A stretch of DNA of 64,000 nucleotides from Sphingobacterium sp. B16(2022) (GTDB lineage Bacteria; Bacteroidota; Bacteroidia; Sphingobacteriales; Sphingobacteriaceae): assembly GCF_012030425.1 (NCBI RefSeq), contig NZ_JAAUVN010000003.1, forward strand, positions 434,001 through 498,000. Direction: 5' to 3'. This document shows positions 34,792 through 43,783 of the stretch, piece after piece. The position numbers and the translations under genes are program-made. Below the pieces are notes generated by a model. It saw nothing but the letters and a program-made list of their open reading frames with translations, was not told where the DNA came from and ran no database searches. The number at the start of each line of letters is the position of its first letter. The first letter of the stretch is position 1.

Positions 34792-36324
34792 TTAGTACCC
34801 TAGATTTTGCACTAAATTTGGATTCTGATCGATCTTTGCTTGTGGGATCGGCAGGCGGTATGAATTCTTATTAAAAGGGTAAACTTGCGATTTACGCCCT
34901 GAATCTTTTGCGTAAACTGCATTCATAATAGATTCGACTTTATCCAATCGGACTAAATCAAACCAACGCTGTCCTTCAAAAGCTAATTCTAAACGTCGCT
35001 CTTTCAATAATGCATCCAACATACGATCTTTAGCAACACGTATTGAATTATCTAATTTCGGAAGTTTTACTCTTTCTCTTATACGATCTATGATATCTGC
35101 AGCAGCAGTTAAGTTGGGACTTGCTTGCATAATCAATGCTTCGGCTTTCAGTAATAATAAATCGGCATATCTTAGTTTTACCATACTACTCATACCTGAT
35201 CGCAACTTGAACATAAAGGGATAGTGTGATGCCGGATAGTAGTTACTCCATGTGGCTACATAATAAACGATTGATTGATTCATTCGAATTTGATCACCTT
35301 CATTTTGATAGGTCTGAATTAAATCTCGCGAAGGAGTTACCCATTTGGCCCATGTAAAGCTATTATCGTAGTTCGAAAGGTCACGGCCGAACATCCATGT
35401 TGCCCAGTTACCTGCTCCTGGAAGAAATTGTGCTTCTAGGATTGATTCACGTGTATTACGCTGTGCTAAATCTGTATTACCAGCATTCATGGCATAGATA
35501 TCGGAATAATTAACATTCAGATCAAAGCCATCGGTAGCAAGAGCATCCACATACTGGACAACTTTATTGTAATCACGTAATGGTTTTTCGGCATAAACTT
35601 TGGCAAGCATGGCTCTTGCTACAGATTTAGTAAATATTGTTTTATTGGAGGAACTTGTATTCGGAGCATCAACTAATGCTTCCAGCAAATCTTTTTCAAT
35701 CTGCATATAAGCCTCTTCCTCCGTACTTTGTTTTGGAAAGTATTGTGGATATACTTCAACAATATTTTCCGAGGTAATATCTCCAGCTATGGTTGTAATA
35801 ACTGGGATAGATCCGAAAATTCTTACCATATCAAACATTGCCAATGCGCGAAATATCTTTGCTTGTGCTTTATACAATTTAATTTCAGCATCGTTAACTG
35901 ATCGATCAGCTACACTATCCACGTGTATAATCAAACGGTTGGCGCGTGCGATATCTTCAAGATAGCGATCCCAATCTCTTTCTACTACAGAGTTAGAGCC
36001 TTCAATAGCATTACTCTCAAAAGGCACAACTTGTGCTCCTGTTGTACCTGCATATGCATTGTCGGCATGGGATTCTGCAATCAACAGTAAATCAACATAC
36101 CAATGTTCCTGACGATCACGCATTTGATTATACAAAGATGCCAAAAAATTGTCTACTGCAGCTTTATCTTTAAATACAACTTTTTCACCTGTAACGGTTT
36201 CTCCTTCTGTAATGTCGGAATATGAATCTAGTGGATCTCTGACCAATGAACAGGCCGACAGCAATGTACTAAACACCAACAAGATAAGCAGATATCTATA
36301 TATTATTTTCATGATGATTTTCAT
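34792..36324 (-). CDS. SusD/RagB-family lipoprotein (glucan operon)
   Basis: 510 residues. Signal peptide with lipobox LSAC (Cys25). SusD helical repeats (AQAKIFRALAMFDMVRIFGSIPVIT near 150-175) and the C-terminal signature RRLELAFEGQRWFDLVRLDKVE near 440-460 are present, ending PNPNLVQNLGY-like. Its start codon overlaps the SusC stop by one base (TAATG), giving translational coupling. It is presumed to present beta-1,6-gluco-oligosaccharides to SusC. Confidence 0.93.
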   Translation of the reverse strand: MKIIMKIIYRYLLILLVFSTLLSACSLVRDPLDSYSDITEGETVTGEKVVFKDKAAVDNFLASLYNQMRDRQEHWYVDLLLIAESHADNAYAGTTGAQVVPFESNAIEGSNSVVERDWDRYLEDIARANRLIIHVDSVADRSVNDAEIKLYKAQAKIFRALAMFDMVRIFGSIPVITTIAGDITSENIVEVYPQYFPKQSTEEEAYMQIEKDLLEALVDAPNTSSSNKTIFTKSVARAMLAKVYAEKPLRDYNKVVQYVDALATDGFDLNVNYSDIYAMNAGNTDLAQRNTRESILEAQFLPGAGNWATWMFGRDLSNYDNSFTWAKWVTPSRDLIQTYQNEGDQIRMNQSIVYYVATWSNYYPASHYPFMFKLRSGMSSMVKLRYADLLLLKAEALIMQASPNLTAAADIIDRIRERVKLPKLDNSIRVAKDRMLDALLKERRLELAFEGQRWFDLVRLDKVESIMNAVYAKDSGRKSQVYPFNKNSYRLPIPQAKIDQNPNLVQNLGY

Positions 36325-39302
36325 TAAAATTCAAGGTTAACACCTATAACAAATGAGCGGCTGTGTGGATAAGTTCCCCAATCAATCCCTTGAATAGTTC
36401 CACTTCCACCCCATTGATTTACTTCTGGATCCATGCCTGAATATTTGGTCCACGTCAACAAATTACTGGCTGAAAAATAAGGCTGTATTTTTTGAATACC
36501 GTTGCGTTTTAACTTTTCTGAAGCGAAACCATAACTCAATGAAATATTTTTCAATCGTAAGTAGCTTCCATCTTCAATGAAATAATTCGAATTTTTCATA
36601 TCATATCCAGCTTTCGGTACTTCTGTGATTTGTCCAGGAATCTTCCAGCGATCCAATACTTTAGTAATTTGATTTTTCCCGTCATACATTCCTTCCATTT
36701 CCATACGACTAGCGTTGTAAAGATCATTTCCATAGGTTCCTTGTAAGAAAATACTAAGATCAAAATTCTTCCAAGAAAAGCTATTAGTCATCCCATATGT
36801 AAATTTTGGATTTGGATCGCCAATGTATGTACGATCTGAAGATGATATCTTTCCGTCTCCATTTAGATCTCGGTACATCAATTCTCCGGTTTCTGGATTA
36901 ACACCATCACTGATATAGCCATAAAATCCTCCTAATGCTCGACCTGGCTCATTTCTTACGACATAATCATTAACAACTTCACTGGTCTTTGCTGCGTAAT
37001 ATATTTTTTGAAGCTCTACTTTATCGAGTTTATTTCGGTTGAATGATATGTTAAAGTCGGTATTCCATGTAAAATCTCCATTTAGATTTTTCGATCCGAC
37101 AGTTAGTTCAAATCCTTTATTGGTCATTTCACCTTCATTACGGGCGATTGTTGAGGCTGTATTCCCTGCTGGAAGGCTAGCATACATCAACATATCTTTG
37201 GTTTTTTTATGATAATAATCTACTGTTACATTTAACCTATTATTGAATCCTGCAAAATCAATTCCTACGTTGGATTGCGTAGTTGTTTCCCAACTTAAAT
37301 CTGGTGTACGTAGGCCTGCTGGATTAATATTAGGGACAGCATTTTCCAGTCCTACTTGAAACCACTGAAAACGTTCTATATTGTATAATTGGAGGTAAGA
37401 ATAATCTCCTATTCCGGATTGGTTTCCTGTCTGTCCCCAACCTCCCCTAATTTTGAAATCATTTATCCATTCGATATCTGACATAAAGGATTCAGACGAT
37501 GCGCGCCATGCCGCTGATAGAGAAGGAAAATAACCCCAGCGATCTTTGGGATTTAATTTGGAAGATCCATCTGCCCGTACATTAGCCGTTAACATATATT
37601 TTCCATCGTAGTTATACATTGCACGTGCAAAGTAAGACATCATCCCCCAATTAGATGCGCCAGAACCAGTTCCATTCCACGAAATTTTATTTGCAGCATT
37701 CAGGGTTTGAATCAGATCATTACGATAGTTGGACCCATTGATATAACTATTGGTATATTTTGAATCTACCCATGATGACCCTGCCATAGCTTCTAAACTA
37801 TGTTTACCAAAATTTTTGGTATAAGTCAATACATTATCCCAAGTTAATCTGGTATTCATATTTCTAAAATCTGAGGCGGTTCCGAATTGACTTCTCCCCC
37901 ATGCTGTCGATATTGGATCAAGAAAATTTGTGGTTAAAGCATTTCTTCTATCCATTGTAAAAGAAGATTTGAAAGTCAATTCAGGCATAAAAGTGATCAA
38001 GGTACTACCTGTCGCCAATAAGCGATTCTCACGATTATTGTTGTACTTACCTCGTGCTAAATTTTCCAATGGGCTTGTAATATTTCCTATTCCATAAAAA
38101 TTATTATAGTATTGATTTGGATTTACAGGATCCCAAACTGGTGCATAGGTAGGAGTATTGATCACGGATAGTACCACACCTCCCCTACTTGCTCCAGTAC
38201 CCGTAATTATACCATTATCGTTGTAATCTGAATAATTGATATTGGCTGTTACTTTCATCCATTTTCTTAACTGATTATCGATATTAGCTCTAAAATTATA
38301 GCGTTTAAAGAACGATCCTTCTAGGACACCTTTATCATTCACATAACCTGCAGAAAGAAAATAACGCAACTTTTCTGTCCCATCTGAGATTGACAATTGA
38401 TAGTTTTGCTGTATTCCTGTTTTATATGCTTCCTTAGCCCAGTCTGTTTGATCAGCAAGTCCTGATGGCAAGTTTACCATTCCTATTTCATCCTGCAGCT
38501 CTTTATATTGTTGGACATTGAGAACGTCAAAACTATTATTAACGATATTTGCTGTGTACTGCGCATTGAGATTGATTTTGGCTTCTCCACTTTTACCTGA
38601 TTTGGTGGTGATGAGCACGACACCATTTGCTGCTAAAGATCCATAAATCGCTGCTGAAGATGCATCTTTCAGAATCTGAATATCTGTCACATCATTTGGA
38701 GACAAAAATTTTAGATTATCGACCGGTACTCCGTCGACGACATAAAGTGGATCATTACTTCCATTAAAAGATGTTGTACCACGGACTTTAATAGACATTT
38801 CAGCTCCGGGTGCACCATTCGGCTGTATTACCGCAACTCCTGCAGCTTTTCCTTGAATTGCTTGACCGACATTGACAATTGGTCTTTTTTCAAGATCTTT
38901 TGTTGATACCGATGAGATTGCTGTGGTTACATCTTTTCGTTTTACGCTACCGTACCCAATCACAACCACATCTTCCAGTACATTGGCAGAAGAGCTTAAT
39001 TGTACTGTCAGGTTGCTAGAATTGACCACCACTTCCTTTCTATCATAACCAACGTAGGTAAATAACAAAGTTGTTCCGGATGGAACCGAGATTTGAAAGC
39101 GTCCATCTTCTTGAGAAGATACGCCATTGACTGTTCCTTTTTGAACAATTGTAACACCTCCTAGTGGCTTTTGATCTTGGACATCAAGTACACGTCCACT
39201 GATCTGTATTTTATCCTGAGCGACGGATGTACCGACTATCGCAAAGAAATAAATTACCCACATAAAAAGAGTTGCTTTCTTAGTAAAGAAAATCATAAGC
39301 AT
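36324..39302 (-). CDS. SusC/RagA-family TonB-dependent transporter (glucan operon)
   Basis: 992 residues. Signal peptide (IVGTSVAQ), carboxypeptidase-regulatory-like domain (ISGRVLDVQDQKPLGGVTIVQ), TonB-box-like LEDVVVIGYG near 113, plug (GQAIQGKAAGVAVIQPNGAPG ... TSFNGSNDPLYVVDGVPVD ... ILKDASSAAIYGSLAANGVV) and a barrel ending in NLEF. It is the first gene of the glucan operon. A SusR-like regulator is encoded immediately upstream, and the 200-base gap between them carries a promoter candidate and two 11-base direct repeats. Confidence 0.95.
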   Translation of the reverse strand: MLMIFFTKKATLFMWVIYFFAIVGTSVAQDKIQISGRVLDVQDQKPLGGVTIVQKGTVNGVSSQEDGRFQISVPSGTTLLFTYVGYDRKEVVVNSSNLTVQLSSSANVLEDVVVIGYGSVKRKDVTTAISSVSTKDLEKRPIVNVGQAIQGKAAGVAVIQPNGAPGAEMSIKVRGTTSFNGSNDPLYVVDGVPVDNLKFLSPNDVTDIQILKDASSAAIYGSLAANGVVLITTKSGKSGEAKINLNAQYTANIVNNSFDVLNVQQYKELQDEIGMVNLPSGLADQTDWAKEAYKTGIQQNYQLSISDGTEKLRYFLSAGYVNDKGVLEGSFFKRYNFRANIDNQLRKWMKVTANINYSDYNDNGIITGTGASRGGVVLSVINTPTYAPVWDPVNPNQYYNNFYGIGNITSPLENLARGKYNNNRENRLLATGSTLITFMPELTFKSSFTMDRRNALTTNFLDPISTAWGRSQFGTASDFRNMNTRLTWDNVLTYTKNFGKHSLEAMAGSSWVDSKYTNSYINGSNYRNDLIQTLNAANKISWNGTGSGASNWGMMSYFARAMYNYDGKYMLTANVRADGSSKLNPKDRWGYFPSLSAAWRASSESFMSDIEWINDFKIRGGWGQTGNQSGIGDYSYLQLYNIERFQWFQVGLENAVPNINPAGLRTPDLSWETTTQSNVGIDFAGFNNRLNVTVDYYHKKTKDMLMYASLPAGNTASTIARNEGEMTNKGFELTVGSKNLNGDFTWNTDFNISFNRNKLDKVELQKIYYAAKTSEVVNDYVVRNEPGRALGGFYGYISDGVNPETGELMYRDLNGDGKISSSDRTYIGDPNPKFTYGMTNSFSWKNFDLSIFLQGTYGNDLYNASRMEMEGMYDGKNQITKVLDRWKIPGQITEVPKAGYDMKNSNYFIEDGSYLRLKNISLSYGFASEKLKRNGIQKIQPYFSASNLLTWTKYSGMDPEVNQWGGSGTIQGIDWGTYPHSRSFVIGVNLEF

Positions 39303-39377
39303 TTATAAAATGGTTTCAATAATTTAGTTTGAGAACTACTCAAATAGCCATAGAATTCCCCAGCTCTATGACAAAAA

Positions 39378-39495
39378 CAAAGCTACTAGAACGCTGAGCG
39401 GGATAAAAGGGTCTAAATCTAAAAAGTACTGATCATATTTTCTAAACACCTTAAAACAAGATGGTTAAATAAAATTTAGGGAGTTAAAAAGTACT
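39378..39495 (-). promoter_or_regulatory. Promoter of the glucan operon with two 11-bp direct repeats
   Basis: On the minus strand TAGCTTTG (39385 to 39378) is an exact TAnnTTTG -7 element, 76 bases before the SusC ATG. Upstream of it lie two copies of TAAAAAGTACT (39420-39430 and 39485-39495), 65 bases apart and in the same orientation, at positions where an activator would bind. Confidence 0.5.
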
Positions 39496-39505
39496 AGATT
39501 GACCT

Positions 39506-41134
39506 TTAAGAGCGATCAATTACTGCAATTTGTCGGACTTGATCTTCAAAATCATCTCGATTTCCAACGGCTTTATTGCGGACTTTGGTCCGATAGTTAT
39601 AGACTGTGCGAAGGGAGTAACGTAAGAAACTCGCGATCTTAACACTGTCTGAAATGCCCAGACGAATCAAGGCAAAAATGCGGAGCTCAGTATTTAGAAA
39701 CTCACCTTTCTTGGGTAGGATTTGCTCATCTGAAGCAAGCAGTTTATTGAAATCTGCAACAAATGAAGGATATAGATTTAAGAAAATGCGGTCAAAATTA
39801 ATATATAACTGCTGCACTTCCCGTTCGACCATCTGTGTGGATTTCAGTTGATCTTTGATCGCATCCCATTGCTGGGTACTGGCTTTCTTAAGAAGTGCTT
39901 TCCGTATGTCTTCCATCTTATCAATATAATTGGAACAGAGATCAAAAAATTGGGCGATATATTCTTCTTTGATGTGATTTGATTCAAAGAGCTGCATGTT
40001 TTTATCATTGACCTCTTCATTCAGTTTACGTAAATTGCTATTGGTCATCGAAAGTTCTTCACGTGTTAACCTTAGTCGTTGTACCTGCCTAAAGATAAAT
40101 ACCAAACCGATAATCAAGATCAATGATAAAAAGCTAATGACAATTAACATCACTTGTAACTGTCTATTCTGGGTATTGATTTTCTTCTGATAAGCTGCGT
40201 TAATAATCGGATAAAAAGATGTGCCTTCTACTATACGATAACGAACATTACAACCCATTGCGTCATCGATCGCTTTTTCGATAAATTTAAATGCATGATC
40301 AAAGTCGCGGAGCTCATAATAAGTCAATGCCAGATCTTGCAAAGAGGCATTGTCACGATTAGCAATTTCAATATCAGCAATTGCTGACTGCGCAAAATAA
40401 TAACGCTGTGCGATTATATTTTTTTCCTGCTTATAGATTAGTCCTATGAAATAGGCAATAAGTGCTCTTTGTTCTAAATCTTCTTTGTTTTCCTTCCACA
40501 TGGCTTTAAATAAGGTCTTAGCCTCTTCTCGCTGTCCTTGAAATAGGATTTTAATCGCTGTTGCACTTTTAAACTGAGAAGACTGAGGATCAAGAACCAT
40601 TAACAAGGAGTCTCGGTAACGCTCACTGGCCTGGTAGTATTTTTCATGATTATTGCTTTGGCCATAATGGCTGTAAAAAGCGCTATAAGTTTCATAATAT
40701 TGCGGTAATAATGTACTTGATAGTGTCGTGGGATTTAACTGTTGCAATACATGTTCTGCCTCAATGTACCTACCTATTGAAGAATAGATCCAAGCCAGAT
40801 CTAGACTTACGGCTATTGATGACGAATCTGAATTTTTTAAAGCTAATTGTCGACATAGCATAATATAATGCAATGCTGAGTCGGATTGAAACTTTTTATA
40901 GTTTTTAAATATTTCGTAATTTTTCTTTAGATAGTCATGTTCATCTTTTTTTACCAAAGAGGCTTCCTGTTTAAGTTTAGCAATATGATCTTCTCTTTTT
41001 TTCACATAGAGTTCTTGATTTTCCATAACATAATCAAGCTTGCGATATAGACTTATACTATCGCTCAAATCTTGCGCAAAGACTGTTAAAATGAAAAAAT
41101 AGAATAAAAAAAGAGTAATAAAACGTTTCGTCAT
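39506..41134 (-). CDS. SusR-like membrane-spanning regulator (DUF6377-like)
   Basis: 542 residues. Signal peptide to about 20 (FILTVFAQ), a long periplasmic region of TPR-like helices (about 80-320, for example SIAVSLDLAWIYSSIGRYIEAEHVLQ), one membrane helix at about 326-348, a coiled coil (RLTREELSMTNSNLRKLNEEVNDKNMQ), and a C-terminal LuxR-like helix-turn-helix (LNTELRIFALIRLGISDSVKIASFLRYSLRTVYNYR near 478-515). SusR, the activator of the starch locus in B. thetaiotaomicron, has this layout: oligosaccharide sensed outside, DNA bound inside. It precedes the glucan SusC and most likely activates it. Confidence 0.85.
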   Translation of the reverse strand: MTKRFITLFLFYFFILTVFAQDLSDSISLYRKLDYVMENQELYVKKREDHIAKLKQEASLVKKDEHDYLKKNYEIFKNYKKFQSDSALHYIMLCRQLALKNSDSSSIAVSLDLAWIYSSIGRYIEAEHVLQQLNPTTLSSTLLPQYYETYSAFYSHYGQSNNHEKYYQASERYRDSLLMVLDPQSSQFKSATAIKILFQGQREEAKTLFKAMWKENKEDLEQRALIAYFIGLIYKQEKNIIAQRYYFAQSAIADIEIANRDNASLQDLALTYYELRDFDHAFKFIEKAIDDAMGCNVRYRIVEGTSFYPIINAAYQKKINTQNRQLQVMLIVISFLSLILIIGLVFIFRQVQRLRLTREELSMTNSNLRKLNEEVNDKNMQLFESNHIKEEYIAQFFDLCSNYIDKMEDIRKALLKKASTQQWDAIKDQLKSTQMVEREVQQLYINFDRIFLNLYPSFVADFNKLLASDEQILPKKGEFLNTELRIFALIRLGISDSVKIASFLRYSLRTVYNYRTKVRNKAVGNRDDFEDQVRQIAVIDRS

Positions 41135-41184
41135 TATTTAAATTCCCCAATGGTTGAAGATAAATATATCATATTTTAGCTATA

Positions 41185-41227
41185 AAAAACAAACAGGGGG
41201 CAGACAAAAAATTGTCGCCCCCTGTTT
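41185..41227 (-). terminator. Very strong terminator after GH92
   Basis: 11-bp GC-rich stem AAACAGGGGGC / GCCCCCTGTTT (41191-41201, 41217-41227), extended inside by GACAA/TTGTC. It is followed on the minus strand by a T-run and lies between the GH92 stop at 41308 and the SusR-like start at 41134, so it separates the mannan half from the glucan half of the locus. Confidence 0.93.
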
Positions 41228-41307
41228 AACAGCCTAATAACAACCTTTGTTGGCATTAAAGATCTCTTTTAAAAATTTTCGTTAGTATATTCAAAATTGA
41301 TTTATTG

Positions 41308-43608
41308 CTACAATTTCATTTTACTGAATGAGTAGGGTGCATCAGTATCTTTAATTCCTCTTTTTTTGTTCGGTTTATCAGCCATATCAAATTGCAACTC
41401 CCCCCCTTTCATTAGCTCCTTATATTGAAAGAAATTCTTGGTATACATTTTCCCATTAACCTTTACTTCATTGACGTATACGTTATCTTTATTTTGATTA
41501 GTCGCGTCGATCTTCAGTGTTTTCCCATTTTGTAGATTTAATTTGACGGATTGAAATTGTGGTGATCCCAATACATATTCGCCCGAAGCTGGAGCTACGG
41601 GATAGAAACCCAAAGCTGAGAAAACATACCAAGCAGATGTTTGTCCATTATCTTCATCACCACAATAACCATCGGGAGTTGGCAGATAAAGCTTATCCAT
41701 GATTTGGCGCACCCAATATTGTGCTTTCCAAGGCTCAGCAGCATAATTATAGAGATATGGCATGTGCTGAATTGGCTGATTACCATGTGCATATTGGCCC
41801 ATATTCATGATTTGCATTTCTCTCATTTCGTGGATCATACTTCTGCTCTTCATGCCCTCGTAGCTTGGTATCACAAATACGGTATCAAGCATTGCATTGA
41901 AAGCCTTTTTACTACCCATTAAATCAATCAAACCTTGCGGATCATGGAAGACACAAAAACTCCAGTGCCACGCATTTCCTTCAGTATACTCTTTAGACCA
42001 GGCACTTGGATCAAAAGGTGTAATAAAAGTACCATCAGATTTTTTTCCACGCATCAATTTTGTCTCAGCATCATAAATATTTTTATAATTCATGGCACGC
42101 TTTGCATAAATTGAAATTTCTGAATTTGGTTTTCCTAAGGCTTTTCCAAATTGATAGATACTCCAATCATTATAGGCATATTCCAAAGTCCTGGCGACAT
42201 TTTGATTGATATTCTTATCAATAGGTATAAACCCTAATGTATTATACACCTCATGACCGAACCTTCCTGTTGCTGAAATTTTAGGATGAGCGTTATTTGC
42301 CCCATGCACGACAGCGTCCCATAATAGATCAGCATCATATCCTTTTCTTCCTGTTGTAAAAGCATCTGCCACCACTGAGGCCGAATTATTACCGATCATT
42401 GACTCGCGATGCCCCGGGGAAGCCCATTCTGGTAAAAATCCACTTTCCTTATATGCATTTACCAGTCCAGCCTGCATACGATCATTCATTTCAGGGTAGA
42501 TGAGATTCAATAAGGGAAATAAGCTTCTAAATGTATCCCAAAATCCGGTATCTGTAAACATTTCTCCGGGTAGAACCTGTCCGTTATAAGGACTATAATG
42601 CACCCTTTTTCCTTTTGCATCTATTTCTGAGAAATCTCGCGGAAATAAAGTCGAACGATACAAACAGGAATAAAAAGTTTTTAAACGATCAATATCTGGA
42701 TCTTTCACCTCAACACGTCCCAATACTTCATTCCATTTCGCTTTTCCTACCGCAACTATCTCATCAAACGTTTTGCCTTTAACTTCTTTAAGGTTTAGCT
42801 CCGCTTGTTCAAAGCTGATGAATGATGATGCAACACGAGCGATAACTTGCTCACCTCGTTTCAAATTTTTAAATCCTACGATAGCACCTGCATGGTTATC
42901 TTTCATTTCTAATACATCATTTTTGATATCGCCACTCTTTACAGCTGCTTTAAAATCAAATGAACGATCAAAAACGATGACAAAATAGTTTTTAAAGTTA
43001 TCAGGCACGCCACCACTATTCCGGGTGTTATACCCGATTATCTTATTTTCTTCTGGAATTACTTTAATGTATGATCCTTTATCGAAAGCATCAATAACCA
43101 CCTGAGCTGCTGCAGTTTTTGGAAAGGTAAAACGAAATATTGCCCCTCGCTCCGATGGTGTTAATTCTGTAGTCACATCATGATCTGCAAGATATACACT
43201 GTAGAAATACGGTTTTACGACTTCTGCTTTATGGGAAAACCAGCTCGCACGCTTTTCTTGGTCAAAGACTGGTTCTCCAATTGTTGGCATAATAGAAAAC
43301 TGTCCATAATCATTATTCCAAGGACTTGGCTGATGGGTTTGTTTAAAACCTTTGATTTTATCTGCCGTATATATATAGACCCAGCCATCACCCATATTGC
43401 CTGTTTGTGGTGTCCAGAAATTCATGCCCCATGGCATTGCAATAGCTGGATAGGTATTCCCATTTGACAATTCGTACTTAGACTGTGTCCCGATCAATGG
43501 GTTGACATAATCGACAGGACTAAATGACTGTGCTTTGCTCAACTGAACAGAGAGCAATAAAACTAATGCTCCTAAAATTTTTTTAAAATTCATTATTGTA
43601 TTTTTCAT
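41308..43608 (-). CDS. GH92 exo-alpha-mannosidase
   Basis: About 766 residues from the ATG at 43608 (MKNTIMNFKKILGALVLLLSVQLSKAQ, clear signal peptide); the frame is open 8 codons further. The N-terminal beta-domain starts VDYVNPLIGT, then SNGNTYPAIAMPWGMNFW and THQPSPWNNDYGQF. The C-terminal (alpha/alpha)6 barrel has TGFWDTFRSLFPLLNLIYPE, EGNAWHWSF, HGNQPIQH and GYCGDEDNGQTSAWYVFSALGFYPV. The Glu and Asp clusters needed for calcium-dependent inverting catalysis in GH92 are present. It is close to the enzyme at 54608, unlike the one at 51584. It releases mannose from alpha-mannans or N-glycans. Terminators lie on both sides. Confidence 0.93.
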   Translation of the reverse strand: MKNTIMNFKKILGALVLLLSVQLSKAQSFSPVDYVNPLIGTQSKYELSNGNTYPAIAMPWGMNFWTPQTGNMGDGWVYIYTADKIKGFKQTHQPSPWNNDYGQFSIMPTIGEPVFDQEKRASWFSHKAEVVKPYFYSVYLADHDVTTELTPSERGAIFRFTFPKTAAAQVVIDAFDKGSYIKVIPEENKIIGYNTRNSGGVPDNFKNYFVIVFDRSFDFKAAVKSGDIKNDVLEMKDNHAGAIVGFKNLKRGEQVIARVASSFISFEQAELNLKEVKGKTFDEIVAVGKAKWNEVLGRVEVKDPDIDRLKTFYSCLYRSTLFPRDFSEIDAKGKRVHYSPYNGQVLPGEMFTDTGFWDTFRSLFPLLNLIYPEMNDRMQAGLVNAYKESGFLPEWASPGHRESMIGNNSASVVADAFTTGRKGYDADLLWDAVVHGANNAHPKISATGRFGHEVYNTLGFIPIDKNINQNVARTLEYAYNDWSIYQFGKALGKPNSEISIYAKRAMNYKNIYDAETKLMRGKKSDGTFITPFDPSAWSKEYTEGNAWHWSFCVFHDPQGLIDLMGSKKAFNAMLDTVFVIPSYEGMKSRSMIHEMREMQIMNMGQYAHGNQPIQHMPYLYNYAAEPWKAQYWVRQIMDKLYLPTPDGYCGDEDNGQTSAWYVFSALGFYPVAPASGEYVLGSPQFQSVKLNLQNGKTLKIDATNQNKDNVYVNEVKVNGKMYTKNFFQYKELMKGGELQFDMADKPNKKRGIKDTDAPYSFSKMKL

Positions 43609-43611
43609 TTT

Positions 43612-43642
43612 GATTGAAACCGCAGGAAGCAAGGTTTCAATC
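43612..43642 (-). promoter_or_regulatory. Leader hairpin abutting the GH92 start codon
   Basis: Perfect 10-bp stem GATTGAAACC / GGTTTCAATC (43612-43621, 43633-43642) with an 11-base loop. On the mRNA its 3' foot ends three bases (AAA) before the AUG at 43608. There is no T-run, so it looks like a structure that affects translation start or mRNA stability rather than a terminator. Confidence 0.55.
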
Positions 43643-43737
43643 TTAATATTTAAATTTTGTTAAATTTACGTATCCCTGCATTAACTTAATATATGATACT
43701 GTTATAATTACAAAAATTTTAGGTTAAATGGCATAAA

Positions 43738-43769
43738 ACAAATCAAGGTCTTAAAAAGACCTCGATTTG
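43738..43769 (-). terminator. Terminator after SusD of the mannan operon
   Basis: Stem of about 13 bp with one G-U pair (43740-43752 with 43756-43768, core AGGTCTT/AAGACCT), T-rich on the minus-strand 3' side, 15 bases after the SusD stop at 43784. Confidence 0.7.
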
Positions 43770-43783
43770 ATTACAAACAAACA

